NCBI RefSeq assembly: GCF_003201815.1
Contig: NZ_QJKB01000013.1
Coordinates: forward strand, 2,390 to 66,389
DNA length: 64,000 nucleotides
Source of the DNA: Undibacterium pigrum
GTDB taxonomy: Bacteria; Pseudomonadota; Gammaproteobacteria; Burkholderiales; Burkholderiaceae_D
Reading direction: 5' to 3'
Positions 53,549 to 62,622 of this stretch are shown here, piece by piece (the stretch's first letter is position 1; every line of letters begins with the position of its first letter). The notes under the pieces were generated by a model. That model saw nothing but the letters and a program-made list of their open reading frames with translations, was not told where the DNA came from and did not search any database. Made by a program: the position numbers and the translations under genes.

Positions 53549-53577
53549 ACGGCTGAAGTAATTTCAGCCGTTTTTTA
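53549..53577 (+). terminator. Terminator of the S9 peptidase gene
   Basis: ACGGCTGAA/TTCAGCCGT arms (9 bp, five-base loop) followed by a run of T, starting 24 bp past the stop. Confidence 0.9.
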
Positions 53578-53702
53578 TTGGTGCTCGAAAAAAATTGATC
53601 CACAAAAATATATGGTAATGCCTGCACTGGATTACCGTAGCACAGGCATATTCTGATTCATATAATGCAGCCTTGATCAATACTCATCTTTTTCTTAAAA
53701 AA

Positions 53703-54110
53703 ATGTCCCAGTTTCCAACGCCCCTGCTCTTATTTTTTGCACTTGCGGCCATCAGCTTCAGTGCAAATGCAATGAATGACAAGGAAGCCTACAGGAACCT
53801 CATGTACTTCCAGACAGCAAAAAGTGAAAGCGAATATTGCGAAAATAAATTGCACATACAGGCAATTCCACAGCAAACCAAATGGCGCAATCTACATGCT
53901 GCGGTAATGGCCCGTTCCATCGGCACACTGGAACAGCACTTCATCAATGATAAAGGTGCGTCGAAAAAGGATATGCCTGCGGCTATCGCAGCTGTCTGGA
54001 AAAAACTTGAAGAAGTGGATAAACGTGAGCTTGCAAGCACACGCACTTATAAAACCTGCCTCAAATTTCCAGAGTCACTGAAATTTTATGAGTCACAACT
54101 GGTCAAATGA
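53703..54110 (+). CDS. Small exported protein of unknown function
   Basis: A 135-residue protein starting at ATG 53703 with a signal-like N-terminus (LLLFFALAAISFSANA); the frame opens earlier at TTG 53673. The mature part has two cysteines (SEYCENKL, YKTCLKFP), which may form a disulfide. No family recognised. There is no clear ribosome site. Confidence 0.65.
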   Translation: MSQFPTPLLLFFALAAISFSANAMNDKEAYRNLMYFQTAKSESEYCENKLHIQAIPQQTKWRNLHAAVMARSIGTLEQHFINDKGASKKDMPAAIAAVWKKLEEVDKRELASTRTYKTCLKFPESLKFYESQLVK

Positions 54111-54235
54111 GCGAAATGATATGGATACAATTATCGGCAATGTCATTTTAAAATTACCGTAGACTATTTTGACTGTCATACCGATAATGACAACACTTCT
54201 TCATTTAAAGCAAGCACCATCTTCAGGAGTGACCT

Positions 54236-54529
54236 ATGAAAAGTAGCACCAGCCAATACCTGTACTCAGTATTCAGACAGGTTTCACAAGAATTTCGCCA
54301 GATAGGGCAAAAAGTGGGCGTACGCCTGCTGCGCACGCCCCTGCCAAAAATCCTGGTTATTATTCTTGCTATTGCACTGTTGATCACCATTATTCCGCTG
54401 ATCATTACCTTGTTTATTGCCTTTGTTCTCATCAGGATATTATTGAAGATGATCTCTATGAGCGTGCGGCAAAACCGGGGGGAAGATTCTAGCGTGCCGA
54501 ATGAAAGACGAATCAAAGATATACATTGA
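54236..54529 (+). CDS. Small membrane protein of unknown function
   Basis: A 97-residue protein with a CAGGAGTG ribosome site. A charged N-terminus (YSVFRQVSQEFRQIGQKVG) is followed by one or two hydrophobic segments (ILVIILAIALLITIIPLIIT) and a basic C-terminus. No family recognised. It stands alone between an unknown exported protein and the ArsR region. Confidence 0.7.
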   Translation: MKSSTSQYLYSVFRQVSQEFRQIGQKVGVRLLRTPLPKILVIILAIALLITIIPLIITLFIAFVLIRILLKMISMSVRQNRGEDSSVPNERRIKDIH

Positions 54530-54584
54530 TTGATTTGGCAAAAGAAATTTTATAGTTGCGGCAAGCAATAAGAGTTTGAAGTAA

Positions 54585-54926
54585 TCAGGTTTTATCAGCC
54601 ACATTAGCCTTGGTGACACCCGACTTTGCTTTTGCCTTGCTTTCGCGTTTCAGAGGAGCGCCGACCGGGCAAATAGAAAAAGCGAATTGGGTCAAGGTAT
54701 TAACCAGGCTGTCACCATTTAGTTTGTACATCACAAACTGCCCCTGACGCTCACCAGAAATCAGGCCAGCATTTTCCAGCACCGACAAATGGCGGGAAAT
54801 GGCTGGCGCACTCATTTTAAAGCGCGCAGCAATGTCTCCCGCAGTCAGTTCCTGCTCAGATAAATAAGCAAGAATCTGCCTGCGTGGCGATGATGCCAAA
54901 GCCTCAAAAATCTTATCAGACGACAT
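54585..54926 (-). CDS. ArsR-family transcriptional regulator
   Basis: A 113-residue winged-helix repressor. The helix-turn-helix is FKMSAPAISRHLSVLENAGL and the start SSDKIFEALASSPRRQILAYL is typical. No metal-binding CxC motif is visible, so it may sense something other than arsenic or cadmium. An imperfect inverted repeat lies 18 bp upstream. The membrane protein gene at 55099-55491 lies upstream on the same strand. Confidence 0.9.
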   Translation of the reverse strand: MSSDKIFEALASSPRRQILAYLSEQELTAGDIAARFKMSAPAISRHLSVLENAGLISGERQGQFVMYKLNGDSLVNTLTQFAFSICPVGAPLKRESKAKAKSGVTKANVADKT

Positions 54927-54943
54927 TATTCATTTTCAAAAGA

Positions 54944-54974
54944 CTATTGCCACGCCAATTAAGCGCGGCAATAG
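54944..54974. promoter_or_regulatory. Inverted repeat upstream of the ArsR gene
   Basis: CTATTGCC and GGCAATAG with an inner CGC/GCG pair and one mismatch, over 31 bp, ending 18 bp before the ArsR start. It may be an autoregulatory operator or an mRNA hairpin. Confidence 0.4.
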
Positions 54975-55098
54975 CATTACGTAAACCGATCTGTACTTTG
55001 CTAATTACATTGAGAACAATCTCTGAGGACTCGCTCTCAGGCCAAAACTTAAAGACAGTTCCCTACTAAAGCACAGACAACATCTATTTCATTATTGC

Positions 55099-55491
55099 TT
55101 ATGCAGGGGCAGAAAAATTTTCAGCTTCACGCCTGTCGTTGATTCTCACCCAGGCACTGACAGTTCTGCCAAATTTGGCAATCATGACCATATTAAAAAA
55201 GTGCATGGCACCAATGCTGAGCACAGAAACGCCTATTTTACTACCAACAAAGGGGATCAAGCCGTCACCAGGAGAGATATGCCAGCCATCCAGACGAATC
55301 GCGATCAAACCTATGTTAATCAGATAAAAACCGACGACCAGTAAATGATTGGTGGATTTTGCGAGCACTTCATCCTGACCAAAACATTTCACCAGGAACA
55401 CTTCACCGTTTTTTGACAAAGTCCTTGCGACCCAGATTGTCATGACGATAGAAACAATTGAATAGACCAGATAACTAAGTTCCATGCTCAT
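55099..55491 (-). CDS. Small membrane protein linked to an ArsR regulator
   Basis: A 130-residue protein starting at ATG 55491 with AAGGAG six bases upstream. It has three hydrophobic segments (SYLVYSIVSIVMTIWVAR, HLLVVGFYLINIGLIAIR and VSVLSIGAMHFFNMVMIA). No family recognised. A perfect inverted repeat lies in its promoter region and the ArsR gene follows 172 bp downstream, so it is likely the regulated gene. Confidence 0.7.
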   Translation of the reverse strand: MSMELSYLVYSIVSIVMTIWVARTLSKNGEVFLVKCFGQDEVLAKSTNHLLVVGFYLINIGLIAIRLDGWHISPGDGLIPFVGSKIGVSVLSIGAMHFFNMVMIAKFGRTVSAWVRINDRREAENFSAPA

Positions 55492-55525
55492 TTCATACTC
55501 CTTCAAGGTAGAACAATAATTCAAT

Positions 55526-55545
55526 AATTAACTAATATGTTAATT
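55526..55545. promoter_or_regulatory. Perfect inverted repeat in the promoter of the membrane gene
   Basis: AATTAAC-TAATAT-GTTAATT. The spacing and AT-richness fit a dimeric repressor site, and the ArsR gene is downstream on the same strand. Confidence 0.55.
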
Positions 55546-55628
55546 GCTGAATTAATTAATGTCAATACTAATAGAAGCATGAAAAATCATGTAGACGGCA
55601 TGAGGGATAGCAATTGAAGTGAGCTTAC

Positions 55629-56690
55629 TTAAGCCTGGATTCCAACACTGAAATTCAGGCCTGGGAAATCTTGCATCAGGTTTTCTTTCAAGCTGCTTGG
55701 GGTCAGTCCAGTCCAGCGCTTGAAAGAGCGGCGAAAATTATTTGCGTCATGAAACCCCAGATGCTGAGCCACGGCTTCATTGTCGTACTGGCGGCTCTGG
55801 AATAAATACAAGGCCACATGCGTACGTACCTGATCCAGTTCAGCCTGAAAGTGCGTGCCATGCCTGGCCAGGTAGCGTTTCATACTGGCTGGGCTGACAG
55901 CAAATGCCGCCGCCAGTTGTTCCAGGCTGGGGGTACATCGTATATTGGTCAGCAAATAGTCGTAGACGGCATCCAGCAAGCCTGGTGTTTCATCTGCAGC
56001 CCGGGCATCTTGCTGTGCCTGTTGCAAGGCGACATCTGCCGCCAGCGCATTGCCGCGCGGCCAGGGCAAGTCTAGATATTCGGTAGGGATGAGCATGGCA
56101 TCAAGATGGCAATTGAAGCGCAACTCGCCTCCCAGATGCACTTCGTGTTGCTCGGTATGCCGGGCAGTGCTGCGGTTGAAGCAAAAACGCCAGGGCAAAC
56201 GCCTGCCACTCAGCCAGCGGCACATGGCCACCACGGCTGTCATATGCATCTCGACAATCGCGGGTCGCAAGCTGGGAGCGCCATAGCTATCCATCCAGTA
56301 CAGAATACTGAAGTCCTGTCCCACACTGTATCTGGGTTTCAGCAAAGGACACAGGCGGGTGGAATGCAGACATAAAATATCCAGTGTCTGGCGCAGGTTT
56401 TGCGCCTGCAACAAGGCATGGCTGACACTGCCAAAATGCCCGGGCAACATTTGCTGGCCCAGCATGAAACTGCTGTCGGCACTACGCAGGGCTTGCAAAG
56501 CATTACCCAGCAACAGCAGGTATTGCTGGGGACTGATATGGCATTGTCCCTGTGTGATACTCCCTGCATCAAGCGCACTGCCGCGCAGGATAAACGCATC
56601 ATCCACCTCGCGGCTACGGGTATAAGCCAGTATCTGGGCGGCATGATATTGCGCTGGCAGGCAGGTATCGGCTACCTGATGGAAGCGCAT
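55629..56690 (-). CDS. AraC-family transcriptional regulator with Arabinose_bd-type N-domain
   Basis: A 353-residue regulator. The N-terminal 220 residues match the domain that precedes the HTH in OruR/ArgR-like AraC proteins (GSALDAGSITQGQCHISPQQ). The C-terminus carries two HTH units (SLEQLAAAFAVSPASMKRYL and AVAQHLGFHDANNFRRSFKR). Its start overlaps the stop codon of the GGDEF gene by one base (TAATG). Confidence 0.88.
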   Translation of the reverse strand: MRFHQVADTCLPAQYHAAQILAYTRSREVDDAFILRGSALDAGSITQGQCHISPQQYLLLLGNALQALRSADSSFMLGQQMLPGHFGSVSHALLQAQNLRQTLDILCLHSTRLCPLLKPRYSVGQDFSILYWMDSYGAPSLRPAIVEMHMTAVVAMCRWLSGRRLPWRFCFNRSTARHTEQHEVHLGGELRFNCHLDAMLIPTEYLDLPWPRGNALAADVALQQAQQDARAADETPGLLDAVYDYLLTNIRCTPSLEQLAAAFAVSPASMKRYLARHGTHFQAELDQVRTHVALYLFQSRQYDNEAVAQHLGFHDANNFRRSFKRWTGLTPSSLKENLMQDFPGLNFSVGIQA

Positions 56691-57628
56691 TACAGTACAC
56701 CCGCGGCCAATGAAGGCTCGGTAAACTGATGCGCGCTGGCTTCCAGGTTTTTACTGAGCCTTGCTAGCAAAGTATCGGGTACATCATCTGCCAAGGTACA
56801 GGCATGTCGCATGCTGATAGTCAGTGTCTGCTCTTGCGCACAATAGCGCATTTGCCTGACCATATGGCATAGATGTAGTGCCAGCGCCTCGGCTTCTTCC
56901 AGGCTGCGGTCATGCAAGACCAGGGCAAATCTGTCACCGGCATAGCGGCAAAGCACATCCTGATTATGCAGGTTCAGCAAGAGCATATGGCTGACTGCCT
57001 GCAAGACTCTGTCACCTTCGTGTTGGCCATATTGACGATTGATGAGATGGAACTGATCTATGTCCAGCAACACCAGGGCACAAGACTTGCCTGGATTACT
57101 CTCCAGCTCCAGCTTGATTTGCAGGCGCAGATAATCCGCATTGCTGAGCTGGGTGACACGGTCAAAGGCGCGATGATCGCGGAACAGGCGCTCACGCTTT
57201 TGCAAATGTTCATTCAGCGTGAACTGCTCTTCACGCCAGTAATACATGCCAGCAGTGACTATCAGCATACCGGCAAACACCAGCATGGATTCCAGCAGAT
57301 TGTCCCAGATATCTTCCTTGGGTATGGCAAAAAACTCATCCAGACAATCTGCCCATGAGCCCAGCATGATGGCTGCCAGGCCGAAGGCAAACAGCCGTGT
57401 CACCAGCCCCTTGGGGCGACTGCTCAGCATGATCAGCAACCACAGGCCAGACATGGCCGATGTGCCGCCCTCACCGACGATGTCCATCCACTTCCATTTA
57501 ATGAAGGGCTTCGGCGTCCCCATATAGGCATACAGGAAAATAAAACTGATCAAGGCTACACAGGCTGCGATGATGAAGTTTCTATGCAGGCGCAACATGG
57601 AATTTTTAAGCATTGCATTCACATCCAA
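56690..57628 (-). CDS. Membrane GGDEF-domain protein with degenerate active site
   Basis: A 312-residue protein. Four hydrophobic helices at about 15-135 precede a GGDEF domain. The domain has the conserved metal-binding Asp in LVLLDIDQFHLINRQYG, but the signature loop reads YAGDRF instead of GGDEF, with Arg where the catalytic Glu should be. It is likely inactive or a c-di-GMP/GTP-sensing variant. It overlaps the AraC gene by one base, suggesting a shared transcript and role. Confidence 0.88.
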   Translation of the reverse strand: MDVNAMLKNSMLRLHRNFIIAACVALISFIFLYAYMGTPKPFIKWKWMDIVGEGGTSAMSGLWLLIMLSSRPKGLVTRLFAFGLAAIMLGSWADCLDEFFAIPKEDIWDNLLESMLVFAGMLIVTAGMYYWREEQFTLNEHLQKRERLFRDHRAFDRVTQLSNADYLRLQIKLELESNPGKSCALVLLDIDQFHLINRQYGQHEGDRVLQAVSHMLLLNLHNQDVLCRYAGDRFALVLHDRSLEEAEALALHLCHMVRQMRYCAQEQTLTISMRHACTLADDVPDTLLARLSKNLEASAHQFTEPSLAAGVL

Positions 57629-57772
57629 AGGTCAGGTCGCGCGAGGGTAATTGAGGTGCATGACAAGGCGATGACATAGATGTTTTTTGATATGGTCTAT
57701 GGATGAAAAACAACGGGGGTGCAAACGGCTCAGTTCTTTTTCATTTTCAAGAATTCATTACCTGAAAGACCT

Positions 57773-57916
57773 CTCACCACCGAGGCACAGAGACACAGAG
57801 AAAGAAAGGAGAAAAGCAAACGAGATTGGGACACTTAAACTTTCTCTACTTTGTTGATGAAGTTCGATCTAGTTTTTCTCTTGCTTTTCTCTGTGCCTCT
57901 GTGTCTCTGTGGTGAG
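57773..57916. repeat. Inverted repeat pair upstream of the TonB receptor
   Basis: A 31-bp left arm (57773-57803) and right arm (57886-57916) match 28 of 31 positions as inverted repeats around about 80 bp. Each contains CACAGAGACACAGAG or its variant. It lies upstream of the Pho-like promoter. It carries no transposase and may be a miniature mobile element or a cruciform. From memory, similar CACAGAG-type elements are widespread in environmental bacteria; I have not searched. Confidence 0.75.
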
Positions 57917-58040
57917 CTTTTTGGTCTAGCTTACAAAAAAACAGTTATCAGTTATTCATCGCCAAACACAAAAGTCATTTCAGCTCACATCTTTGCGATT
58001 TACAGTGCGATTTCCCCGCAACGGCAAATCCGGCTTCCAC

Positions 58041-58074
58041 CTGTCACAGAACCGACATATACCTCCCCTAGAAT
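58041..58074 (+). promoter_or_regulatory. PhoB-box-like promoter of the receptor-phytase operon
   Basis: CTGTCAC (58041-58047) and CCGACAT (58052-58058) are direct 7-mers 11 bp apart, the period of PhoB boxes (consensus CTGTCAT). A -10-like TAGAAT follows at 58069-58074. The second 7-mer matches the consensus only in part. Confidence 0.5.
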
Positions 58075-58117
58075 CCGCCCACTCTTTTGCCATTCACTAT
58101 TTGCGGAAACCCTGTCC

Positions 58118-60655
58118 ATGAAAACCCTGAAGAAAAAACCTGTTCCTCGACTATCCATCATCATGCTGGGCATCTCGGCCATGCTCAACGCCCATGCCCA
58201 GGGGCCTAATGTGACCATCATTAATGCCAACAGTGTCGTTGTCAGCGGCCAGCGTGCCAGCTTGCGCAAAGCGCTGGAGATGCAGGAAAAAGCCGATAAT
58301 ATCGTCAGCGTGGTCAGCAGCGATGACATTGGCGGCCTGCCGGATAAAAATGCAGCAGAGGCATTGGCACGCCTGCCCGGCATCTCTGTCCAGCGCGACC
58401 AGGGTGAAGGTCGCTATATCGTTGTGCGTGGTCTGGGTGCTGATCTGAATGGTGTGACCATCAACAATGCCCTGGTGCCATCGCCAGAAGCCAGCCGTCG
58501 TGCAGTAGCACTGGATGTCTTGCCTGCCGGGATGATACGTTCACTGGAAGTCACCAAGACCTTGCGTCCTGAACAGGATGCAAGCTCATTAGGCGGTGCA
58601 GTCGAAGTCAAGAGCCTGACTGCCTTTGACTTGCCAGGAAAATTTTTGACCCTGAATACCGGAGCAAGTTATGACCAGGTTACAGGCAAGACCAGCCCGA
58701 ATGCCGGCCTCCTGTGGGCTGACCGTTTTGCTGGTGGCACACTGGGTATTGCCGCTGGCATCAGTGCAGAGAAACGCAGTTTTGGTTCAGACAATGTGGA
58801 AACCGGTGGTGCCTGGGACAATGGCAAGCTCGGTGGATTTGAATTGCGTGATTACCTGCCTGTGCGTGAACGTCATGCCTATGCCTTGAATCTGGATTAC
58901 AAGCCGACAGCATCACAAACTTACTTCATGCATGGCTTTTTGAGTGATTTCAGTGACGATGAAGTACGTGACCGCATCACCATAGGCAGCTTTGCCAGCG
59001 GCACCCTGGCTGAAGGTGCAACAACGACAGCAAGAGCAGAACGCCGCATACGCCAGCGTAAATACACCCAGACCATCAGTTCCATCGTACTGGGCACAGA
59101 ACAAAAATTCCAGGACTGGAAACTGGATCTGACAGCAGGTTCCAGCCGCGCTAGCGAAGATACGCCAGAAGCCTTGAACGATGGCCGCTTCCGTGGCAAT
59201 GCCAATTTTGCGGGTGTTGGTTTTAACGATGGCGAAATACCTAAAATCATCGGTCCGGCCAGCCTCTATGATCCGGCAAACTACAGCCTGAATGCCATCA
59301 GCCTGCAGCAGCGTTTTTCCAAGGATACTGAGCAGCATCTGAAATTTGATCTGGCCCGTAAGTTCCATTTCGAACAGTTTGAATCGAATCTGAAATTCGG
59401 TGCCAAGACCAGTCGCCGTGAAAAAACCAATGATACCAATCAGTGGACTTATAACAGCAGCAAAACCAGCAGCGGCAATTACTGGGGCCCGGGTTCCACA
59501 TCCATGACAGCCTTTGTGCAAAACCAGGCGCTCGATTATCCCCTGGGTAATATTGGCACAGCCATCAGCGCTGATCTGATACGCGCCCGCGTGGCTGGCC
59601 TGGACAGGAATGCCGCCCGCCTGGCACTGGAATCTGCCATCAATGATTACAAGATCAATGAAAATATCGACGCTGCCTATCTGCAAAACAGTTTCGACAG
59701 AGATAACCTGCACATACTGGCCGGTGCCCGGGTAGAACGCACCCGGTTTGATGCCGCTGGCACGCAAGTGACGGGTGGCACCAGCCTGCAAGCCATCAGC
59801 CGCCAGCGCAGTTATTCAGACTGGCTGCCATCCCTGCATCTGCGTTACGACCTGGACCAGAAAACCAGTGTACGCGCAGCGTGGACTAATGCTGTTGTAC
59901 GCGCCAACTTCAGCCAGTTGGCACCCGGCATCAACCTCACCAGCACTACCGAGGCAGTTATTGGCAACCCTGATTTGAAACCCCTGAAAGCAAACAATCT
60001 TGATCTGGGTATAGAAAAAATATTGGCGCATGATGGCAGCGTCTCAGCCTATCTGTTCAACAAGGATATCAAGAACTTCACTTACACTACCAACCTGGCC
60101 GGTTCAGGTGCATGGCAAGGATATACCAGCGCTGTCTCTTATGCGAACGGTGACACCGCCAACGTAAAAGGTATAGAACTGTCTTACTCACAGCCTTTGC
60201 GCATGTTGTCAGCACCCTGGAAATACCTGATCGTTGGCGCGAATGCAAGCTTGACACGTTCCAGTGCCGACATTGCCCGTTTTGATACCGCAACCGGTAA
60301 ATCTCGTGGTCGTTCCATCAGCCTGCCTGGTCAGTCTGACCGCGTCATGAACCTGATGCTGGGTTATGAGCATGGCCGCGTCAGCAGCCGTCTTGCGCTC
60401 AACTATAAATCTCCTTACCTGCTGGAACTGGGCACGGATATCTTGCGCGCAGATCAGGACCGTATTGTTGACACCCAAAAACAGCTCGATTTTTCGCTAG
60501 CCTATCAAGTCAGCAAAAATTTCCAACTGGTCTTTGAAGCAGCAAACCTGAACAATGAAAAATACTATGTGTATCAAGGCGCACATCAGTACAACGCGCA
60601 ATATGAACAATATGGACGCACGTATAAAGTCACACTGAAAGCCAGCGTATTCTGA
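58118..60655 (+). CDS. TonB-dependent outer-membrane receptor linked to phytase
   Basis: An 845-residue receptor. The frame is open further upstream, but ATG 58118 (MKTLKKKPVPRLSIIMLGIS) gives a signal peptide ending near NAHA. A TonB-box-like NSVVVSGQ is followed by a plug domain (DNIVSVVSSDDIGGLPDKNA and GRYIVVRGLGADLNG). A beta-barrel follows, ending in a final Phe (YKVTLKASVF). It lies two bases before the phytase gene, so it probably imports phytate or its products. ExbB/ExbD are in the window but TonB is not. Confidence 0.93.
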   Translation: MKTLKKKPVPRLSIIMLGISAMLNAHAQGPNVTIINANSVVVSGQRASLRKALEMQEKADNIVSVVSSDDIGGLPDKNAAEALARLPGISVQRDQGEGRYIVVRGLGADLNGVTINNALVPSPEASRRAVALDVLPAGMIRSLEVTKTLRPEQDASSLGGAVEVKSLTAFDLPGKFLTLNTGASYDQVTGKTSPNAGLLWADRFAGGTLGIAAGISAEKRSFGSDNVETGGAWDNGKLGGFELRDYLPVRERHAYALNLDYKPTASQTYFMHGFLSDFSDDEVRDRITIGSFASGTLAEGATTTARAERRIRQRKYTQTISSIVLGTEQKFQDWKLDLTAGSSRASEDTPEALNDGRFRGNANFAGVGFNDGEIPKIIGPASLYDPANYSLNAISLQQRFSKDTEQHLKFDLARKFHFEQFESNLKFGAKTSRREKTNDTNQWTYNSSKTSSGNYWGPGSTSMTAFVQNQALDYPLGNIGTAISADLIRARVAGLDRNAARLALESAINDYKINENIDAAYLQNSFDRDNLHILAGARVERTRFDAAGTQVTGGTSLQAISRQRSYSDWLPSLHLRYDLDQKTSVRAAWTNAVVRANFSQLAPGINLTSTTEAVIGNPDLKPLKANNLDLGIEKILAHDGSVSAYLFNKDIKNFTYTTNLAGSGAWQGYTSAVSYANGDTANVKGIELSYSQPLRMLSAPWKYLIVGANASLTRSSADIARFDTATGKSRGRSISLPGQSDRVMNLMLGYEHGRVSSRLALNYKSPYLLELGTDILRADQDRIVDTQKQLDFSLAYQVSKNFQLVFEAANLNNEKYYVYQGAHQYNAQYEQYGRTYKVTLKASVF

Positions 60656-60657
60656 AG

Positions 60658-62511
60658 ATGACAATAATGAAAACAAAATATCTGATATCCAGCCTGGCAT
60701 CAATACTGGCCTTTTCCTCCGCTTCAGCAGCAGGTTTGCCACCCGCAGTCACTGGCAAAGCCCAGGAAATTATCGCTATGCCAGACGGCGGCTGGCTCAC
60801 GCTCGATAAACAAGGCCTGCGTCTTCTGGATACGCAAGGCAAGGAGCGTAGCAAAGTCAGCCTGCGGGCAAAGCACCTTGATGCACGCACCCATGCAGAT
60901 GGCATGCTGGCGGTCTTTACGGACGCCGACACGCAAAAGACCCACGCCTATGTGGCCGATCAGAAAACCGGGCAACTGCGTTTGCAGGCCAGCATGGCAT
61001 CGCCGGACTTTTCACTGGAAAGCATGTGCCTGTATCGCGATGCGCAACAGCTGGATCATGTCTTTCTGATAGGCAAGGAAGGACTGAGCGAGCAATGGGT
61101 CATGCACAATGGCAGCGCACATCTGGTACGCAAGCTGGCACTACCGCCACACAGCAAGCATTGCCGTGTTGATGATCAAAGCCAGACCCTGTACCTGAGC
61201 GTGCCGGATAGCGGGGTCTGGGCATTTACAGCAGAAGCAGAAACCGCAGCGAAGTTGAAGCCCGTCGCCATGGCTGCGCCATTTGGTAAGTTGCATGGCG
61301 GTGTCACGGCCATCAGTGCGCTGCCAGGGGGCGTGGCAGTGCTGGATGCCAGTGGCAAGAAACTGCATTTTTATCGTCAAAAAGATGGGCAGTACCTCTT
61401 GTCTGAGCAAATCATGAATTTGCCATACAGCGCAGCGAATATCCATGTGAATGCATCCGGCAATAAACTGGATTTTCTGCTTCAGGATGAGCAGGCAAAA
61501 ACCTGGCGTGCCAGCAGTGTCGCCTGGAAGCAGCCAGCAGCCTCAGAAATAGCCGTCATCGAACCCACGGTACAAACCGATACCGTCGCCCGTCACGGCG
61601 ATGCTGCTGATGATCCCGCCATCTGGGTGCATCCACAGGATGCCAGGCTTTCCCGCGTTCTGGGCACCAACAAGAAACAGGGCCTGCTGGTGTATGACAT
61701 GCAGGGCAAGCAAACCCAGTTACTGGAAAGCGGACGTCTTAATAATGTGGATGTGCGCCAGAATATCAAATGGGGCCAGCAAAGTTTTGATATCGCCATG
61801 GCGACCCAGCGAGATGAAAACAGCTTGGTGCTATATGTCATCAATGACCAGGGCCAAGTAACAGAGGCAGCCCGCTTCCCTACCAAACTGGACAAGATCT
61901 ATGGCTTTTGCCTGTACCAGCCACGCACCGGTGGCCTGGAAGCCTTTGTGAATGACAAGGATGGCACATACCAGCAGTTCCGCATTACCCACAATGAACA
62001 AGGTTTCAGTGGCAGCCTGGTACGCAGTTTCAAACTGGCGAGCCAGCCGGAAGGCTGCGTAGCTGATGACAAGACTGATCGTCTGTTCATGGGCGAAGAA
62101 AAGCGTGGCATATGGGTCGTCTCTGCCAGGGCAGATCAGCCAGCCGATTTGCAAATGGTGATGCCCGTTGGCAAACAGCTGGTGGCTGATGTTGAAGGCC
62201 TGGCTATCTACTTTGGTCAGCAGAAAAATTACCTGTTGGTATCGAGCCAGGGCGACAACAGCTATCTGGTGCTGGAAGCCCAAGCCCCCTATCGTCTGCG
62301 TGGCAAGTTTCGCGTAGGCATGAATCTGGCCAAAGGTATTGATGGCACTTCAGAGACTGATGGACTTGATGTCAGCGCCGTCAACTTTGGCGGTGAATTT
62401 GCGCAAGGCATGCTGGTAGTACAAGATGGTTACAAGCGCCTGCCGGATGGAACGCAAAACTTCAAGTACATACCCTGGTTTGCAATTGCCAGGGCTTTCA
62501 AGCTGGAATAA
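60658..62511 (+). CDS. Beta-propeller phytase, dual-domain
   Basis: A 617-residue exported enzyme that releases phosphate from phytate with calcium. A signal peptide ends near SASAAG. The C-terminal half (about 300-617) has the beta-propeller phytase blocks DPAIWVHPQDARLSRVLGTN, GLLVYDMQGKQ and LNNVDVRQNI, plus EGCVADDKTDRLFMGEEKRG and GTSETDGLDV with the Ca and phosphate ligands. The N-terminal half (about 30-290) is a second, divergent propeller domain. It is two bases downstream of the TonB receptor gene. A second ATG is at 60667. Confidence 0.92.
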   Translation: MTIMKTKYLISSLASILAFSSASAAGLPPAVTGKAQEIIAMPDGGWLTLDKQGLRLLDTQGKERSKVSLRAKHLDARTHADGMLAVFTDADTQKTHAYVADQKTGQLRLQASMASPDFSLESMCLYRDAQQLDHVFLIGKEGLSEQWVMHNGSAHLVRKLALPPHSKHCRVDDQSQTLYLSVPDSGVWAFTAEAETAAKLKPVAMAAPFGKLHGGVTAISALPGGVAVLDASGKKLHFYRQKDGQYLLSEQIMNLPYSAANIHVNASGNKLDFLLQDEQAKTWRASSVAWKQPAASEIAVIEPTVQTDTVARHGDAADDPAIWVHPQDARLSRVLGTNKKQGLLVYDMQGKQTQLLESGRLNNVDVRQNIKWGQQSFDIAMATQRDENSLVLYVINDQGQVTEAARFPTKLDKIYGFCLYQPRTGGLEAFVNDKDGTYQQFRITHNEQGFSGSLVRSFKLASQPEGCVADDKTDRLFMGEEKRGIWVVSARADQPADLQMVMPVGKQLVADVEGLAIYFGQQKNYLLVSSQGDNSYLVLEAQAPYRLRGKFRVGMNLAKGIDGTSETDGLDVSAVNFGGEFAQGMLVVQDGYKRLPDGTQNFKYIPWFAIARAFKLE

Positions 62512-62622
62512 TCCATACAGAATTTGCGGCATATCCACTCCTGCATCATGAGTGGATGTGCTACAAATTCATGACAATTCCTCGACACTTTTCATGTCTT
62601 GCACATCTGCTCAGCGACTAAG

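Noticed and set aside
57851..58117. N-terminal extension of the TonB receptor from 57851
   Set aside because: It would translate through the right arm of the inverted repeat and the Pho-like promoter; ATG 58118 gives a proper signal peptide.
58913..59791. 292-codon minus-strand ORF within the TonB receptor
   Set aside because: Antisense shadow of the receptor gene; no family match.
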